Below are positions 49,651 through 58,391 of a stretch of DNA of 64,000 nucleotides, piece by piece (position 1 is the first letter of the stretch; each line of letters opens with the position of its first letter). A model generated the notes under the pieces. It saw only the letters and a list, made by a program, of their open reading frames with translations, had not been told where the DNA came from and searched no databases. Both the position numbers and the translations under genes were made by a program. This stretch comes from Paenibacillus sp. UNC451MF (lineage in GTDB: Bacteria > Bacillota > Bacilli > Paenibacillales > NBRC-103111), in assembly GCF_000686845.1 (NCBI RefSeq), contig NZ_JMLS01000022.1:1-64000 (forward strand). The letters are read 5' to 3'.

Positions 49651-50691
49651 ATGGACAAGAGAGTGATGCTCCAATGGGCTGCCGTATCTTTAACTAGTTT
49701 CTTAGCCGTCATAGTCATCGTACCCGCCATTCTCGTAAAAACCGTACACCCCGTGCTGCCAGCAGAGAGACAACAAGAATCAGCAGCAGTTCAGCTCAAT
49801 AATCAAGAAGGGGTCTCTTCCCTCGTAATCCCCGTATACTTAACCAAGACCAAGCAAGTGGAATCCATTCCTCTGGAAACTTACGTAAGAGGCGTTTTGG
49901 CTGCCGAGATGCCGATAGAGTTTGAACTCGAAGCCATGAAGGCGCAGGCCATGGCAGCACGAACCTATATCATTAGAAGGATAGTAGAGCAAGATTTCAG
50001 CAATATGCCTGTGACCAATGCTTGGGTAACGGATACAATCACCCATCAAGCTTATGTTTCTGATGAAGAGTTAAAGGCGCGTTGGGGAACGGCTTATCAA
50101 GCCAATTCGGACAAGCTGAATCAGGCTGTTAACGAAACCAAAGATATCATTCTGACCTATCAGCAAAAGCCGATTCAAGCCACCTTCTTCTCTACTAGCA
50201 ACGGTTATACCGAAAACTCGGAAGACTACTGGAACGAATACATTCCGTATTTACGCAGCGTCCCAAGTCCGTGGGATGCAAAGCTATCACCGCGTTACAA
50301 GGAGACAACTACCATTTCCGTAAAAGAGCTGCAAAGCAAGCTGGGCATTCGCGGAAGCGTCCCGGTTTCTTCCAATGGAAACGGTGGGTTGAAGATCTTA
50401 CAAACGACGGAAGGGCATCGGATCAAGAAAATAACGATTGGCGGAAAGACCTTTACCGGTCGCGAAGTACGTGAGAAGCTGGGACTGGCTTCCTCCCAAT
50501 TCCAATGGAGCTGGAAGGGGACGAATCTTCAGGTAACCACATTCGGATATGGTCATGGTGTAGGGATGAGTCAGTGGGGAGCTAACGGAATGGCATTAGA
50601 GGGACGCAAGGCGGAAGAGATCGTCAAGTACTTTTATACCGGAATAGAGATTAATAGAGCCTCAAACCTATTAAAAGGGAAAAGTTTCTAA
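49651..50691 (+). CDS. spoIID: Stage II sporulation protein D
   Basis: SpoIID is a mother-cell lytic transglycosylase required for engulfment, acting with SpoIIP and SpoIIM. The 346-residue protein has one N-terminal membrane helix (about 10-30). The conserved SpoIID core follows: IPLETYVRGVLAAEMP with the catalytic Glu, LEAMKAQAMAARTY, FFSTSNGYTENSEDYW, and GYGHGVGMSQWGANGMA near the C-terminus. ATG 49651 lies 10 nt after GGAGG. An ATG at 49633 overlaps that ribosome binding site. In B. subtilis spoIID is under sigma-E, but I could not fix a sigma-E promoter here. Confidence 0.96.
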   Translation: MDKRVMLQWAAVSLTSFLAVIVIVPAILVKTVHPVLPAERQQESAAVQLNNQEGVSSLVIPVYLTKTKQVESIPLETYVRGVLAAEMPIEFELEAMKAQAMAARTYIIRRIVEQDFSNMPVTNAWVTDTITHQAYVSDEELKARWGTAYQANSDKLNQAVNETKDIILTYQQKPIQATFFSTSNGYTENSEDYWNEYIPYLRSVPSPWDAKLSPRYKETTTISVKELQSKLGIRGSVPVSSNGNGGLKILQTTEGHRIKKITIGGKTFTGREVREKLGLASSQFQWSWKGTNLQVTTFGYGHGVGMSQWGANGMALEGRKAEEIVKYFYTGIEINRASNLLKGKSF

Positions 50692-50699
50692 AAAAATAG

Positions 50700-50752
50700 A
50701 TCACCTCGCGTATAAAACTCGTATCCGTGGCAACAATGATTAGCGAGGTGAT
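50700..50752 (+). promoter_or_regulatory. Sigma-F promoter bracketed by an inverted repeat covering the spoIIQ ribosome binding site
   Basis: GTATA (50710-50714), 14 bp, GGCAACAATG (50729-50738): the -10 fits the sigma-F consensus GGNRANAHTR fully. A perfect 10-bp inverted repeat ATCACCTCGC (50700-50709) and GCGAGGTGAT (50743-50752) flanks the promoter. The 3' arm is also the ribosome binding site (GAGGTGA) 7 nt before the ATG. Confidence 0.75.
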
Positions 50753-50758
50753 AAATCT

Positions 50759-51493
50759 ATGAATGATCAAAAGAGAGATTTGCAAAACAATGAAGAAGCT
50801 CCTAAAACTATCGAGGGAGCGCAAACCAAACCAGCTTTTTCCTGGAAAAGATTACTGGCGAAAAAGTGGGTATTTCCTGCAACTTACATGGCAGCGGCGG
50901 CAATTATCTTAACGTTAATGTGGGTGTACCAGGATGCCGGAAAGTCGTCCCTTACCAATGAATTGGGAATCGACAGCAGTAAATCGGCATCGGTAACCGA
51001 CAATGTGATGAAGCCGGATGCAGTAGCTGTCAACGCAAACACCGAAACGATGCAGTGGCCGTTCAAGGATCGCAGTGAGCTCGATGTGGTACTTCCGTAT
51101 TTTGATAGTAAAGCTTCTAACGAAGTAAGACAAACCGCTATGGTAGAGTACGGTGACACCTTTACTCCACACATGGGAATGGATTTCTCAAGACCGGATA
51201 ATCAGGCGTTTGACGTCATGGCAGCTATGAGTGGTAAGGTTACAGCAGTGGAGAAAAATCCGGTAGTTGGTAATCTGGTTGAAATTACGCATTCTAATGG
51301 TTTGGTTACTGTGTACCAAAGCTTAGCGGAAATTAACGTAGCCAAAGATGCTGAAGTGAAAAAAGGCGATATCATTGCCAAAGCCGGTCGCAACGAGCTG
51401 GAGAAGGAGCAAGGGAACCACCTTCACTTCGAGGTTCGCCAAGGCGAGAACGGACAAGCCGTAAACCCGGAAACCTTTTTGACAAGTCATTAA
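50759..51493 (+). CDS. spoIIQ: SpoIIQ-like forespore M23 peptidase-domain protein
   Basis: SpoIIQ crosses the forespore membrane and meets SpoIIIAH from the mother cell, making the engulfment channel. The 244-residue protein has a basic N-terminal cytosolic part, one helix (about 40-57) and a LytM/M23 domain (about 125-240). The zinc ligand positions are filled: His138 and Asp142 in HMGMDFS, His223 in HLHFEV. The usual catalytic His of the VYxHL motif is Ser188 (VYQSL). B. subtilis SpoIIQ instead lacks the first ligand His. The position between spoIID and spoIIID is syntenic. Confidence 0.92.
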   Translation: MNDQKRDLQNNEEAPKTIEGAQTKPAFSWKRLLAKKWVFPATYMAAAAIILTLMWVYQDAGKSSLTNELGIDSSKSASVTDNVMKPDAVAVNANTETMQWPFKDRSELDVVLPYFDSKASNEVRQTAMVEYGDTFTPHMGMDFSRPDNQAFDVMAAMSGKVTAVEKNPVVGNLVEITHSNGLVTVYQSLAEINVAKDAEVKKGDIIAKAGRNELEKEQGNHLHFEVRQGENGQAVNPETFLTSH

Positions 51494-51517
51494 TTCGAAT
51501 TAGGAATAAAGTTGGCT

Positions 51518-51544
51518 GGGGGCGCATAGACGCTCCCTTTTTTT
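51518..51544 (+). terminator. Terminator after spoIIQ
   Basis: GGGGGCG and CGCTCCC arms (one G-U pair), a 6-nt loop and a run of T. Confidence 0.88.
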
Positions 51545-51620
51545 CGCATAGAAGCCTGTCAATGCCGCTTGTCCTTGAAAATAATTGTGGCTTTATGGGC
51601 TTGTCACGCTTGGAAACAAA

Positions 51621-51648
51621 GAATATAAGTAAACGCCCCTCATATAAT
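51621..51648 (+). promoter_or_regulatory. Sigma-E promoter of spoIIID
   Basis: GAATATA (51621-51627), 13 bp, CATATAAT (51641-51648), one mismatch from the sigma-E -10 CATACAAT. spoIIID is a sigma-E gene in B. subtilis. Confidence 0.7.
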
Positions 51649-51682
51649 GTACCAAACTAACTCGAGTAGGGAGGCGAGGGGA

Positions 51683-51970
51683 GTGCACGATTACATTAAA
51701 GAGCGAACCATCAAAATCGGACGTTGCCTAGTGGAAACTAAGCATACGGTTCGCACAATCGCGAAAGAATTCGGTGTTTCCAAGAGTACGGTGCACAAGG
51801 ATTTAACCGAAAGACTGCCCGAAATTAACCCGGATCTGGCTAACCAAGTGAAGCATATTTTGGAGTATCATAAGTCGATTCGTCACCTGCGCGGGGGGGA
51901 AGCAACGAAGATCAAATACCGGAAAACACGCAGCCCAAAAGCTCAGGATAAACTGGTAACCGCAAAGTAA
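51683..51970 (+). CDS. spoIIID: Stage III sporulation transcription factor SpoIIID
   Basis: A 95-residue mother-cell DNA-binding regulator. The helix-turn-helix covers about residues 22-45 (TVRTIAKEFGVSKSTVHKDL). The strongly conserved GRCLVETKHT and the basic C-terminal helix (HLRGGEATKIKYRK), which adds minor-groove contacts, are present. GTG 51683 lies behind GGGAGGCGAGGGGA. Upstream in-frame codons would include that ribosome binding site. Confidence 0.97.
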   Translation: MHDYIKERTIKIGRCLVETKHTVRTIAKEFGVSKSTVHKDLTERLPEINPDLANQVKHILEYHKSIRHLRGGEATKIKYRKTRSPKAQDKLVTAK

Positions 51971-52158
51971 ATGATTATGATTTCGTTTACACTCCCCCAA
52001 ACCGATCCGAACCGACAACAGAAAGCGATAATTGTCGAAAAAACCGATTGAAAAAGAGGATTTTTAAAACGAATAGCGAATGGTATACATTAACGATTAT
52101 AATAGAGGTACCGCTTCTGTTTAAGGAATGGACGGTTTGTTTAGGGAGGAACATTTCA

Positions 52159-53157
52159 ATGTTAAGCAAGGATATTGGCATAGATCTAGGGACAGCGAAC
52201 GTCCTGATTCATGTGAAAGGACGCGGCGTTGTGCTGGATGAGCCGTCGGTTGTCGCCATTGAGAGCGACACGAAGCGGGTGCTGGCTGTTGGGGAAGAAG
52301 CGTTCCGCATGGTGGGACGTACTCCTGGCAATATTGTGGCTATTCGCCCGCTTAAGGACGGTGTCATTGCCGACTTCGAAATTACGGAGTTAATGCTCAA
52401 GCACTTCATTAATAAAGTAGGAGGGAAGCAGTGGTACAGTCATCCGAGGATTCTCATCTGCGCTCCGACTAACATTACGTCCGTGGAACAAAAGGCCATT
52501 CGTGAAGCGGCAGAGCGAAGCGGAGCACGTGAGGTGTTTTTGGAAGAGGAGCCAAAAGCTGCTGCGATCGGCGCAGGCATGGACATTTACCAGCCTAGCG
52601 GTAATATGGTCGTGGATATCGGTGGGGGGACGACAGATGTTGCCGTGCTTTCGATGGGCGATATCGTCACCTCCTCTTCTATTAAAATTGCGGGGGACAA
52701 GTTCGATAATAGTATTATGAAGTATATCAAGAGCAAATATAAGCTCCTGATTGGGGAAAGAACCTCAGAAGATATCAAAGTGAAGGTTGGAACGGTATAT
52801 CCGGACGGACGCAAGGAAACGATGGACATCCGCGGCAGGGATATGGTGAGCGGGCTGCCGTTGACGATTAACATCAACTCGAATGAGATCCAGGAAGCAC
52901 TGTGGGATCCGGTTTCTTCGATCGTGGCAGCAGCTAAGTCAGTGCTTGAGCGCACGCCGCCGGAGTTATCGGCTGATATTATTGATAGAGGTGTAATTTT
53001 GACGGGTGGCGGAGCTTTGCTGCACGGCATTGATCAATTGCTGGCAGACGAGCTTAAAGTTCCTGTCCTGATTGCGGAAGATCCGATGCATTGTGTCGTT
53101 AAAGGAACCGGCATTATGTTGGACAACCTGGATAAGGTATCGAAACGGAAGTTTTAA
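52159..53157 (+). CDS. mbl: MreB-like actin homologue Mbl
   Basis: A 332-residue bacterial actin that guides lateral-wall synthesis under the membrane. Phosphate 1 loop DIGIDLGTANVLIH, connect/phosphate 2 VVDIGGGTTDVAVLS, adenosine motif GVILTGGGALLHGID are all visible. ATG 52159 behind TAGGGAGGA. The spoIIID-mbl-flhO-flhP order is the same as in B. subtilis, which supports Mbl rather than MreB. Confidence 0.95.
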   Translation: MLSKDIGIDLGTANVLIHVKGRGVVLDEPSVVAIESDTKRVLAVGEEAFRMVGRTPGNIVAIRPLKDGVIADFEITELMLKHFINKVGGKQWYSHPRILICAPTNITSVEQKAIREAAERSGAREVFLEEEPKAAAIGAGMDIYQPSGNMVVDIGGGTTDVAVLSMGDIVTSSSIKIAGDKFDNSIMKYIKSKYKLLIGERTSEDIKVKVGTVYPDGRKETMDIRGRDMVSGLPLTININSNEIQEALWDPVSSIVAAAKSVLERTPPELSADIIDRGVILTGGGALLHGIDQLLADELKVPVLIAEDPMHCVVKGTGIMLDNLDKVSKRKF

Positions 53158-53202
53158 TTGACATACACTACTTAACTGACACGTCTGGGAGGATACATAA
53201 CC

Positions 53203-54117
53203 ATGCTAAGAGGTCTTTATACCGCAGCTTCGGGAATGATTTCACAACAGCGCAGACATGACATCGTGACGAACAACATCGCTAATATCAACACACCGGG
53301 CTTTAAACAAGGAAATGCTATCAACCGGTCGTTCCCGGAAATGCTCATTTCTAGAATAGGGAACGGTAAAGGAGAGCCTCAAGCCGTCCCTGTTGGTCGT
53401 TTGAATACAGGCGTAATGGCAGAAGAAAATGTTTCTGTCCATAAACAGGGTGATATTCAGGAAACAAGCAACCCGTTCGATTTTGCCATCATCTCCAATA
53501 TTCAAGTGCAGGGAGCCCGGTTTGACGCTTCCGGCAAATATGTGGATGAGAATGGACAACGGATTAATCAACCGCAGGCTTTATTTACCGTTCAGGACCC
53601 TAATGGAGAGCAGCGTTACACGTTGGACGGCAAGTTTTCTGTGGATATAAACGGACAATTGGTTTCTACGGCAGGTCTTCCTGTGCTTGGTAATGATGGA
53701 CAACCTATCGTACTGATGGATCCTGTTCAACAAACGCCGATTACCAATTTCCACATTACGAAGTCGGGGCAATTTCTTAATCCGGACGGCAGTGAAATAT
53801 TGAATGCTAACAACCAATCGATAAGCTTGCTTATTAGTCGAATTGAAGATCCCAATCAGCTGGTGCGTGAAGGTAACGGCTTGTACCGCTTGAATCCGGG
53901 TTCTGAAGGTATGGTAAGGGCTATTAACCCAAACAACCCTAATGATATGGAGCAGCTGGAAGTGCGCCAAGGCTTCATCGAGCGTTCTAACGTAGACGGA
54001 AGTCAATCAATGGTAGACATGATGTCTGCTTTGAGAGCCTATGAGGCGAACCAGAAGGTTGTTCAATTTTATGATAAAAGCATGGACAAAGCGGTTAATG
54101 AGGTCGGTCGGGTTTAA
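53203..54117 (+). CDS. flhO: Flagellar hook-basal body rod protein FlhO
   Basis: A 304-residue FlgF/FlgG-type rod protein. The N-terminal flagellar rod motif MLRGLYTAASGMISQQRRHDIVTNNIANINTPGFK (ends MLRGLYTAASGM and NNIANINTPGFK) and the C-terminal QSMVDMMSALRAYEANQKVVQ form the coiled coil of the axial proteins. No signal peptide; export is by the flagellar type III system. ATG follows TGGGAGGA. Confidence 0.94.
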   Translation: MLRGLYTAASGMISQQRRHDIVTNNIANINTPGFKQGNAINRSFPEMLISRIGNGKGEPQAVPVGRLNTGVMAEENVSVHKQGDIQETSNPFDFAIISNIQVQGARFDASGKYVDENGQRINQPQALFTVQDPNGEQRYTLDGKFSVDINGQLVSTAGLPVLGNDGQPIVLMDPVQQTPITNFHITKSGQFLNPDGSEILNANNQSISLLISRIEDPNQLVREGNGLYRLNPGSEGMVRAINPNNPNDMEQLEVRQGFIERSNVDGSQSMVDMMSALRAYEANQKVVQFYDKSMDKAVNEVGRV

Positions 54118-54161
54118 GTTGATTGACTTGTAGTTGTTACAAAACTCTTAGGAGGAAACGC

Positions 54162-55028
54162 ATGAACAATTCAATGATCAACGCGTCCGTTTCAATGCAC
54201 GCTCTGCAGCAGAAGCTCGATATATTATCCAACAATATCGCTAACATAGATACTAACGGATACAAACGTAAAGAAGCATCCTTCCAGGATGTCCTCACCA
54301 GTGTGAAGCAGCAGCCTAACGGGTTTCAAAAACAAGGTCGGCTATCTCCCTTAGGCTATAATCAGGGTTGGGGCACCATGCTCGTACAAGCTCAGCTCAA
54401 CATGGGACAAGGCTCCTTGCAGCCTACAGGCAACGATCTCGATTTGGCTGTTGAAGGTAACGGTTTGTTCGAGGTCAACAGCGTGGTCCGGGATGCCAAT
54501 GGGGCGCTAACAGCTCAAACAGTCTGGACGAGGGATGGCTCCTTTCAGTTGAGCCCTTCGGATAACCCGGCAGATGCTGATTTCTTTCTAATGACGAAAG
54601 ACGGTCGTTATGTGATGGGAACCGATGATACTCCAATCAGAATTCCAGCCAATCATAAGGTTAAAATCGAAGAAAATGGTACGATCATGGCACAGGACGA
54701 TGCGGATAAATCCGCTCCACCGCTAGAAGTGGGACAAATCAAGATGGTTCGTGTTCTACGTCCTCAGCTGCTGCAGCAGCTAGGTGAGAATTTGTACAGC
54801 TTGCCAGCGGATGTAGCGAATCGTGGTGATATTTTGCAAACCGTGGATACTGCCAATAATACGACGGACCGTGTAGCTGTACGTCAAGGTTTTCTGGAGA
54901 AATCTAACGTGAAGCTAGCCGATGAAATGACGGACTTGCTTCAAGTCCAGAGGTCCTTCCAATTAAACTCAAGGGCGATCTCTTCGTCAGATACGATGAT
55001 GGGTCTTGCGAACAGTTTACGTGGATAA
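54162..55028 (+). CDS. flhP: Flagellar hook-basal body rod protein FlhP
   Basis: A 288-residue paralogue of FlhO. N-terminus SMHALQQKLDILSNNIANIDTNGYKRKEASF (ends SMHALQQKLDIL and NIDTNGYKR), C-terminus DLLQVQRSFQLNSRAISSSDTMMGLANSLRG (ends DLLQVQRSFQLN and ANSLRG). ATG 54162 behind TTAGGAGGAAACG. It follows flhO by 44 bp, so they are probably co-transcribed. Confidence 0.94.
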   Translation: MNNSMINASVSMHALQQKLDILSNNIANIDTNGYKRKEASFQDVLTSVKQQPNGFQKQGRLSPLGYNQGWGTMLVQAQLNMGQGSLQPTGNDLDLAVEGNGLFEVNSVVRDANGALTAQTVWTRDGSFQLSPSDNPADADFFLMTKDGRYVMGTDDTPIRIPANHKVKIEENGTIMAQDDADKSAPPLEVGQIKMVRVLRPQLLQQLGENLYSLPADVANRGDILQTVDTANNTTDRVAVRQGFLEKSNVKLADEMTDLLQVQRSFQLNSRAISSSDTMMGLANSLRG

Positions 55029-55055
55029 GCCTCTTTTTGAAGTGAGGTTGGTAAT

Positions 55056-55301
55056 GTGACAGAAGTGGAGTCAAAAAAAGAGAGTAAAAATAAAGAAAAG
55101 AAGCGGATTAAGTCTTCGAAAAAGTGGAAACGAGTGGTCTTTTCGATAGGCAAGTGGTTATCGATTCCATTTTTATGTGTGGTCGCTTTATCCATAGGAC
55201 TTGTCTTAGGATATGTCTACGTAGGAAAGCGTCCGATGGATGAAGTCTATGAGATTGATACGTGGCGGCATTTGTATGACCTGGTCTTTTCCCAAACCTA
55301 A
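55056..55301 (+). CDS. EpuA-like small membrane protein (annotated as RNA polymerase subunit beta family, PF11772)
   Basis: An 81-residue protein: a very basic N-terminal third (Lys-rich), one membrane helix (about 38-55, PFLCVVALSIGLVLGYV), then a short outer tail RPMDEVYEIDTWRHLYDLVF. The Asp-Val...TWRH...D-V-F pattern is the EpuA signature. Databases often name the family DNA-directed RNA polymerase subunit beta, but nothing here resembles RpoB. GTG start behind TGAGGTTG. It follows flhP by 27 bp. Confidence 0.8.
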   Translation: MTEVESKKESKNKEKKRIKSSKKWKRVVFSIGKWLSIPFLCVVALSIGLVLGYVYVGKRPMDEVYEIDTWRHLYDLVFSQT

Positions 55302-55313
55302 TACCTTATAAGG

Positions 55314-55341
55314 AACTCCCTTGGTGGGAGTTTTATTTTTT
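55314..55341 (+). terminator. Terminator after the flhO-flhP-epuA group
   Basis: AACTCCC and GGGAGTT arms with a short loop, followed by a T-rich tail. Confidence 0.88.
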
Positions 55342-55411
55342 GTCCAAGAACGGTATAATATATGGATGGGACGAATGCCCAAATCACGTGGAAGGGGAGA
55401 AAGGTTTTTAC

Positions 55412-55960
55412 GTGTGGAACTTACCTAATCTGTTGACGGTATGCCGATTTTTTCTTATCCCCGTGTATTTGTTGGTGTTCGAAGCAGGTTATATCAGAAC
55501 CGCCTTTTTGATACTCTTACTGGCGGGAATGACGGATGTACTGGACGGATATATCGCTCGCAAACAGAAGCTGGTGACGCAGCTAGGTAGCATGCTGGAC
55601 CCATTGGCGGATAAAATGATGATGATTACAGTCATTCTGTCATTGGTTTTTTCCAAAATGATCTCGTGGGAAGCGGCAGTGGCTATGTTTTTGCGGGATG
55701 TCGGGATGATTGTGGGGTCGGCGATCTTTCACTTTCGCGGCAAACAGACGGTTCCGGCTAATGCCATGGGCAAACTGACCACCGTCTTATACTATGTGGC
55801 CATACTACTGATTATCTTTAAGCTCCCCTACGCTAATGCCTATCTGTGGTTTGTTATTATCGTTTCTTTTGTCACGTCGACCATATATATTTTCCAGTTT
55901 TATTTTCTCAATAAGAAGGGTAATGAAGTTCCGATAGATACCCAGAAGCCTAATCTGTGA
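55412..55960 (+). CDS. CDP-alcohol phosphatidyltransferase family protein (PgsA-like)
   Basis: A 182-residue membrane enzyme with about five helices. The family motif D-x2-D-G-x2-A-R-x8-G-x3-D-x3-D is complete in DVLDGYIARKQKLVTQLGSMLDPLADK (ends DVLDGYIARK and LGSMLDPLADK). The N-terminus NLPNLLTVCRFFLIP is typical of phosphatidylglycerophosphate synthases. The alcohol substrate cannot be settled by eye. GTG 55412 chosen with GAAAGG upstream. An in-frame upstream codon at 55340 overlaps the preceding terminator. Confidence 0.88.
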   Translation: MWNLPNLLTVCRFFLIPVYLLVFEAGYIRTAFLILLLAGMTDVLDGYIARKQKLVTQLGSMLDPLADKMMMITVILSLVFSKMISWEAAVAMFLRDVGMIVGSAIFHFRGKQTVPANAMGKLTTVLYYVAILLIIFKLPYANAYLWFVIIVSFVTSTIYIFQFYFLNKKGNEVPIDTQKPNL

Positions 55961-56028
55961 ATGTTATGTTCGATTGGTTTGCCTGCGAAGTGTAGACAAC
56001 CATTGCGATAGACCTTTTTATGTAAAAA

Positions 56029-56076
56029 GAGCTTATGTCTAGGCCGGCATACGTTGGCAAACCTATACATAAGCTC
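56029..56076. other. Long hairpin between the PgsA-like gene and fabZ
   Basis: GAGCTTATGT (56029-56038) pairs with ACATAAGCTC (56067-56076), with inner CTAGG/CCTA and GCC/GGC pairs. Downstream on the plus strand there is only CCCTTA, while on the minus strand a TTTTT run follows. It looks like a terminator read from the minus strand, yet no minus-strand gene is nearby. Confidence 0.6.
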
Positions 56077-56176
56077 CCTTATATCAACCTTCACTACTGC
56101 AGGTCATGAAGGGACAGCTATAGTGTAAGTTGAAAGAAAAGTTTTTATACCCAATTTCGAAAGGAGCAACATTACC

Positions 56177-56614
56177 GTGCTGGATGCCTTACAAATTCAA
56201 GAAATTATTCCTCATCGATACCCATTTTTGCTTATAGACCGAATATTAGAGGTGGAAGCCGGCGTCAGAGCGGTGGGGCTTAAGAATGTAACGATTAACG
56301 AGCCTTTTTTTGCAGGCCATTTCCCTTCCTATCCTGTTATGCCTGGGGTGCTGATTGTTGAAGCTTTAGCTCAAGTCGGTACAGTTGCCATGCTGCAAGT
56401 GGAAGCGAACCGGGGCAAGCTGGGCTTTTTTGCAGGTATTGATGAATTTCGTTTCCGCGGACAAGTCGTTCCTGGAGATACCTTAATTTTGGAAGTTGAA
56501 ATTACCCGCCTAAAGGGTTCAATCGGTAAAGGACAGGCTGTCGCCAAAGTGGGCGATAAGGTTGTAGCAGAAGGCACCCTAATGTTCGCTCTGTCCGATC
56601 CCGCTAAAAAATAA
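56177..56614 (+). CDS. fabZ: 3-hydroxyacyl-[acyl-carrier-protein] dehydratase FabZ
   Basis: A 145-residue hot-dog-fold enzyme of type II fatty-acid synthesis. [14 protein letters not shown] at the N-terminus, the catalytic His in [16 protein letters not shown] and the Glu in [10 protein letters not shown] are present. GTG 56177 behind AAAGGAGC. In B. subtilis fabZ (ywpB) is also close to flhO/flhP. Confidence 0.95.
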   Translation: MLDALQIQEIIPHRYPFLLIDRILEVEAGVRAVGLKNVTINEPFFAGHFPSYPVMPGVLIVEALAQVGTVAMLQVEANRGKLGFFAGIDEFRFRGQVVPGDTLILEVEITRLKGSIGKGQAVAKVGDKVVAEGTLMFALSDPAKK

Positions 56615-56668
56615 ATTCGTTGTTTACTTTTTTTACTACTATTATATAGGTCTAAAAGGAGATGGATT

Positions 56669-58375
56669 ATGAGCACGCAAAACCGGGTGGAAGAACAATA
56701 CAAACTATGGTTGAACGACCCTGCCATCGATGAAGACACGAAGAATGAATTGAACAGCATTGTAGGGAATCCGAAAGAAATTGAGGATCGCTTTTATCGT
56801 GATCTTGAATTCGGAACCGGGGGGCTTCGCGGCGTAATTGGTGCGGGCACAAACCGCATGAACGTATATACAGTAGGCAGGGCCACACAAGGTCTGGCAC
56901 AGTTTGTCAATAAAAATGGGCATGCTAATCCATCAGTAGTTATCGCCTATGATTCACGCAATCAATCCCCTGAATTCTCGCTGGAGGCTGCTAAAGTCCT
57001 GGCTGGCAATGGAATTAAAGCCTATGTATTTGAATCATTGCGTCCTACACCAGAGCTTTCTTTTGCAGTAAGAGCCTTGAAAGCTTCTGCAGGAATCGTG
57101 GTTACAGCTAGCCACAATCCGCCTGAATACAATGGGTACAAAGTATATGGATCTGACGGTGGCCAGTTAGTGCCAGACCAGGCTGAGCAGGTAATTGGTG
57201 AAATTCAGCGTGTTCAATCGTTCAGTGATGTAAAACGTGAGACACGTGCGAAAGCGGAAGCTTCCGGATTGCTGCAGTGGGTTGGAAAAGAGCTGGATGA
57301 ACAGTATATCCAGGCCGTTTCCTCTGTCAGCTTAAATCAAGACGTGATCAAAAAAATGAGCGATAGCTTCAAAGTCGTTTACACTCCATTGCACGGAGCA
57401 GGGAATATATCGGTTAGAGCGGTATTAGAAGCGGTGGGCTTCAGTCATGTTGATGTTGTTGCAGAACAAGAGCTTCCAGATGCCAAGTTCTCTACGGTAA
57501 AATCTCCGAACCCTGAGGAAAAGGAAGCCTTCACTTTAGCAATTCGCCAAGCGAAGGAAGTGGATGCCGACATTATTATTGGTACGGATCCCGACTGTGA
57601 CCGGATGGGTGCGGTAGTGAAGGATGCTAACGGCGAGTATTTCGTCCTGACTGGAAATCAATCCGGGGCCATTATGGTCGACTATATGCTTAGTGCTCTT
57701 AAAGAGCGTGGCGAGCTGCCTGCCAATGGGGTTGTTATTAAGACTATAGTGACCAGTGAAATGGGCGCGGCTATTGCTAAGTATTATGGCGTAGAAACAT
57801 TAAATACGCTAACCGGATTTAAATATATCGGAGAAAAAATGACGCAGTTCGAAGCCTCCAAAGAAGCGAAGTTTTTGTTTGGCTATGAGGAAAGCTATGG
57901 CTATTTGGCAGGTAATTACGCAAGAGATAAGGATGCAGTTATCGCCTCCATGCTTATTTGCGAAGCTGCGGCTTACTATAAGAATCAAGGAAAAACCTTG
58001 TATGAGGTGCTTCAGGAGCTGTACGAGCGTCATGGTTATTTCTTGGAGTCGTTGGAATCCCGGACTATGAAAGGGAAAGACGGCGTAGAGCAAATACAAG
58101 GCATCATGAGGGACTGGCGCGATAACCCTCCTGCAGAAGTGAATGGGCAATCGGTCGATAAAGTGGAGGACTTCTCGCTTGGACTGTACGGACTGCCTGT
58201 TGAAAATGTATTGAAATATACGCTAGCGGACAATTCTTGGTTCTGCTTGCGACCTTCTGGCACAGAGCCGAAGATCAAAGTATACTTTGCTGTCCGCGGC
58301 AATTCAGCGCAAGCAGCCTCCGACACGATTCATGGCTTGGTTAGCGCCGTCATGAGCCGGGTTGACCAAAAATAA
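56669..58375 (+). CDS. pgcA: Phospho-sugar mutase (alpha-phosphoglucomutase / phosphomannomutase)
   Basis: A 568-residue alpha-D-phosphohexomutase that interconverts hexose 1- and 6-phosphates. The active-site phosphoserine lies in VVTASHNPPEYNGYK (about residue 144). The metal loop is GTDPDCDRMG, the sugar-binding loop FGYEESYGYL, and the phosphate-binding loop RPSGTEPKIKVYF. Length and motifs match B. subtilis PgcA, which supplies glucose 1-phosphate for glycolipid and wall-polymer synthesis. The next gene overlaps or closely follows. Confidence 0.93.
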   Translation: MSTQNRVEEQYKLWLNDPAIDEDTKNELNSIVGNPKEIEDRFYRDLEFGTGGLRGVIGAGTNRMNVYTVGRATQGLAQFVNKNGHANPSVVIAYDSRNQSPEFSLEAAKVLAGNGIKAYVFESLRPTPELSFAVRALKASAGIVVTASHNPPEYNGYKVYGSDGGQLVPDQAEQVIGEIQRVQSFSDVKRETRAKAEASGLLQWVGKELDEQYIQAVSSVSLNQDVIKKMSDSFKVVYTPLHGAGNISVRAVLEAVGFSHVDVVAEQELPDAKFSTVKSPNPEEKEAFTLAIRQAKEVDADIIIGTDPDCDRMGAVVKDANGEYFVLTGNQSGAIMVDYMLSALKERGELPANGVVIKTIVTSEMGAAIAKYYGVETLNTLTGFKYIGEKMTQFEASKEAKFLFGYEESYGYLAGNYARDKDAVIASMLICEAAAYYKNQGKTLYEVLQELYERHGYFLESLESRTMKGKDGVEQIQGIMRDWRDNPPAEVNGQSVDKVEDFSLGLYGLPVENVLKYTLADNSWFCLRPSGTEPKIKVYFAVRGNSAQAASDTIHGLVSAVMSRVDQK

Positions 58376-58391
58376 CGGTAGGAGTTGGAAC

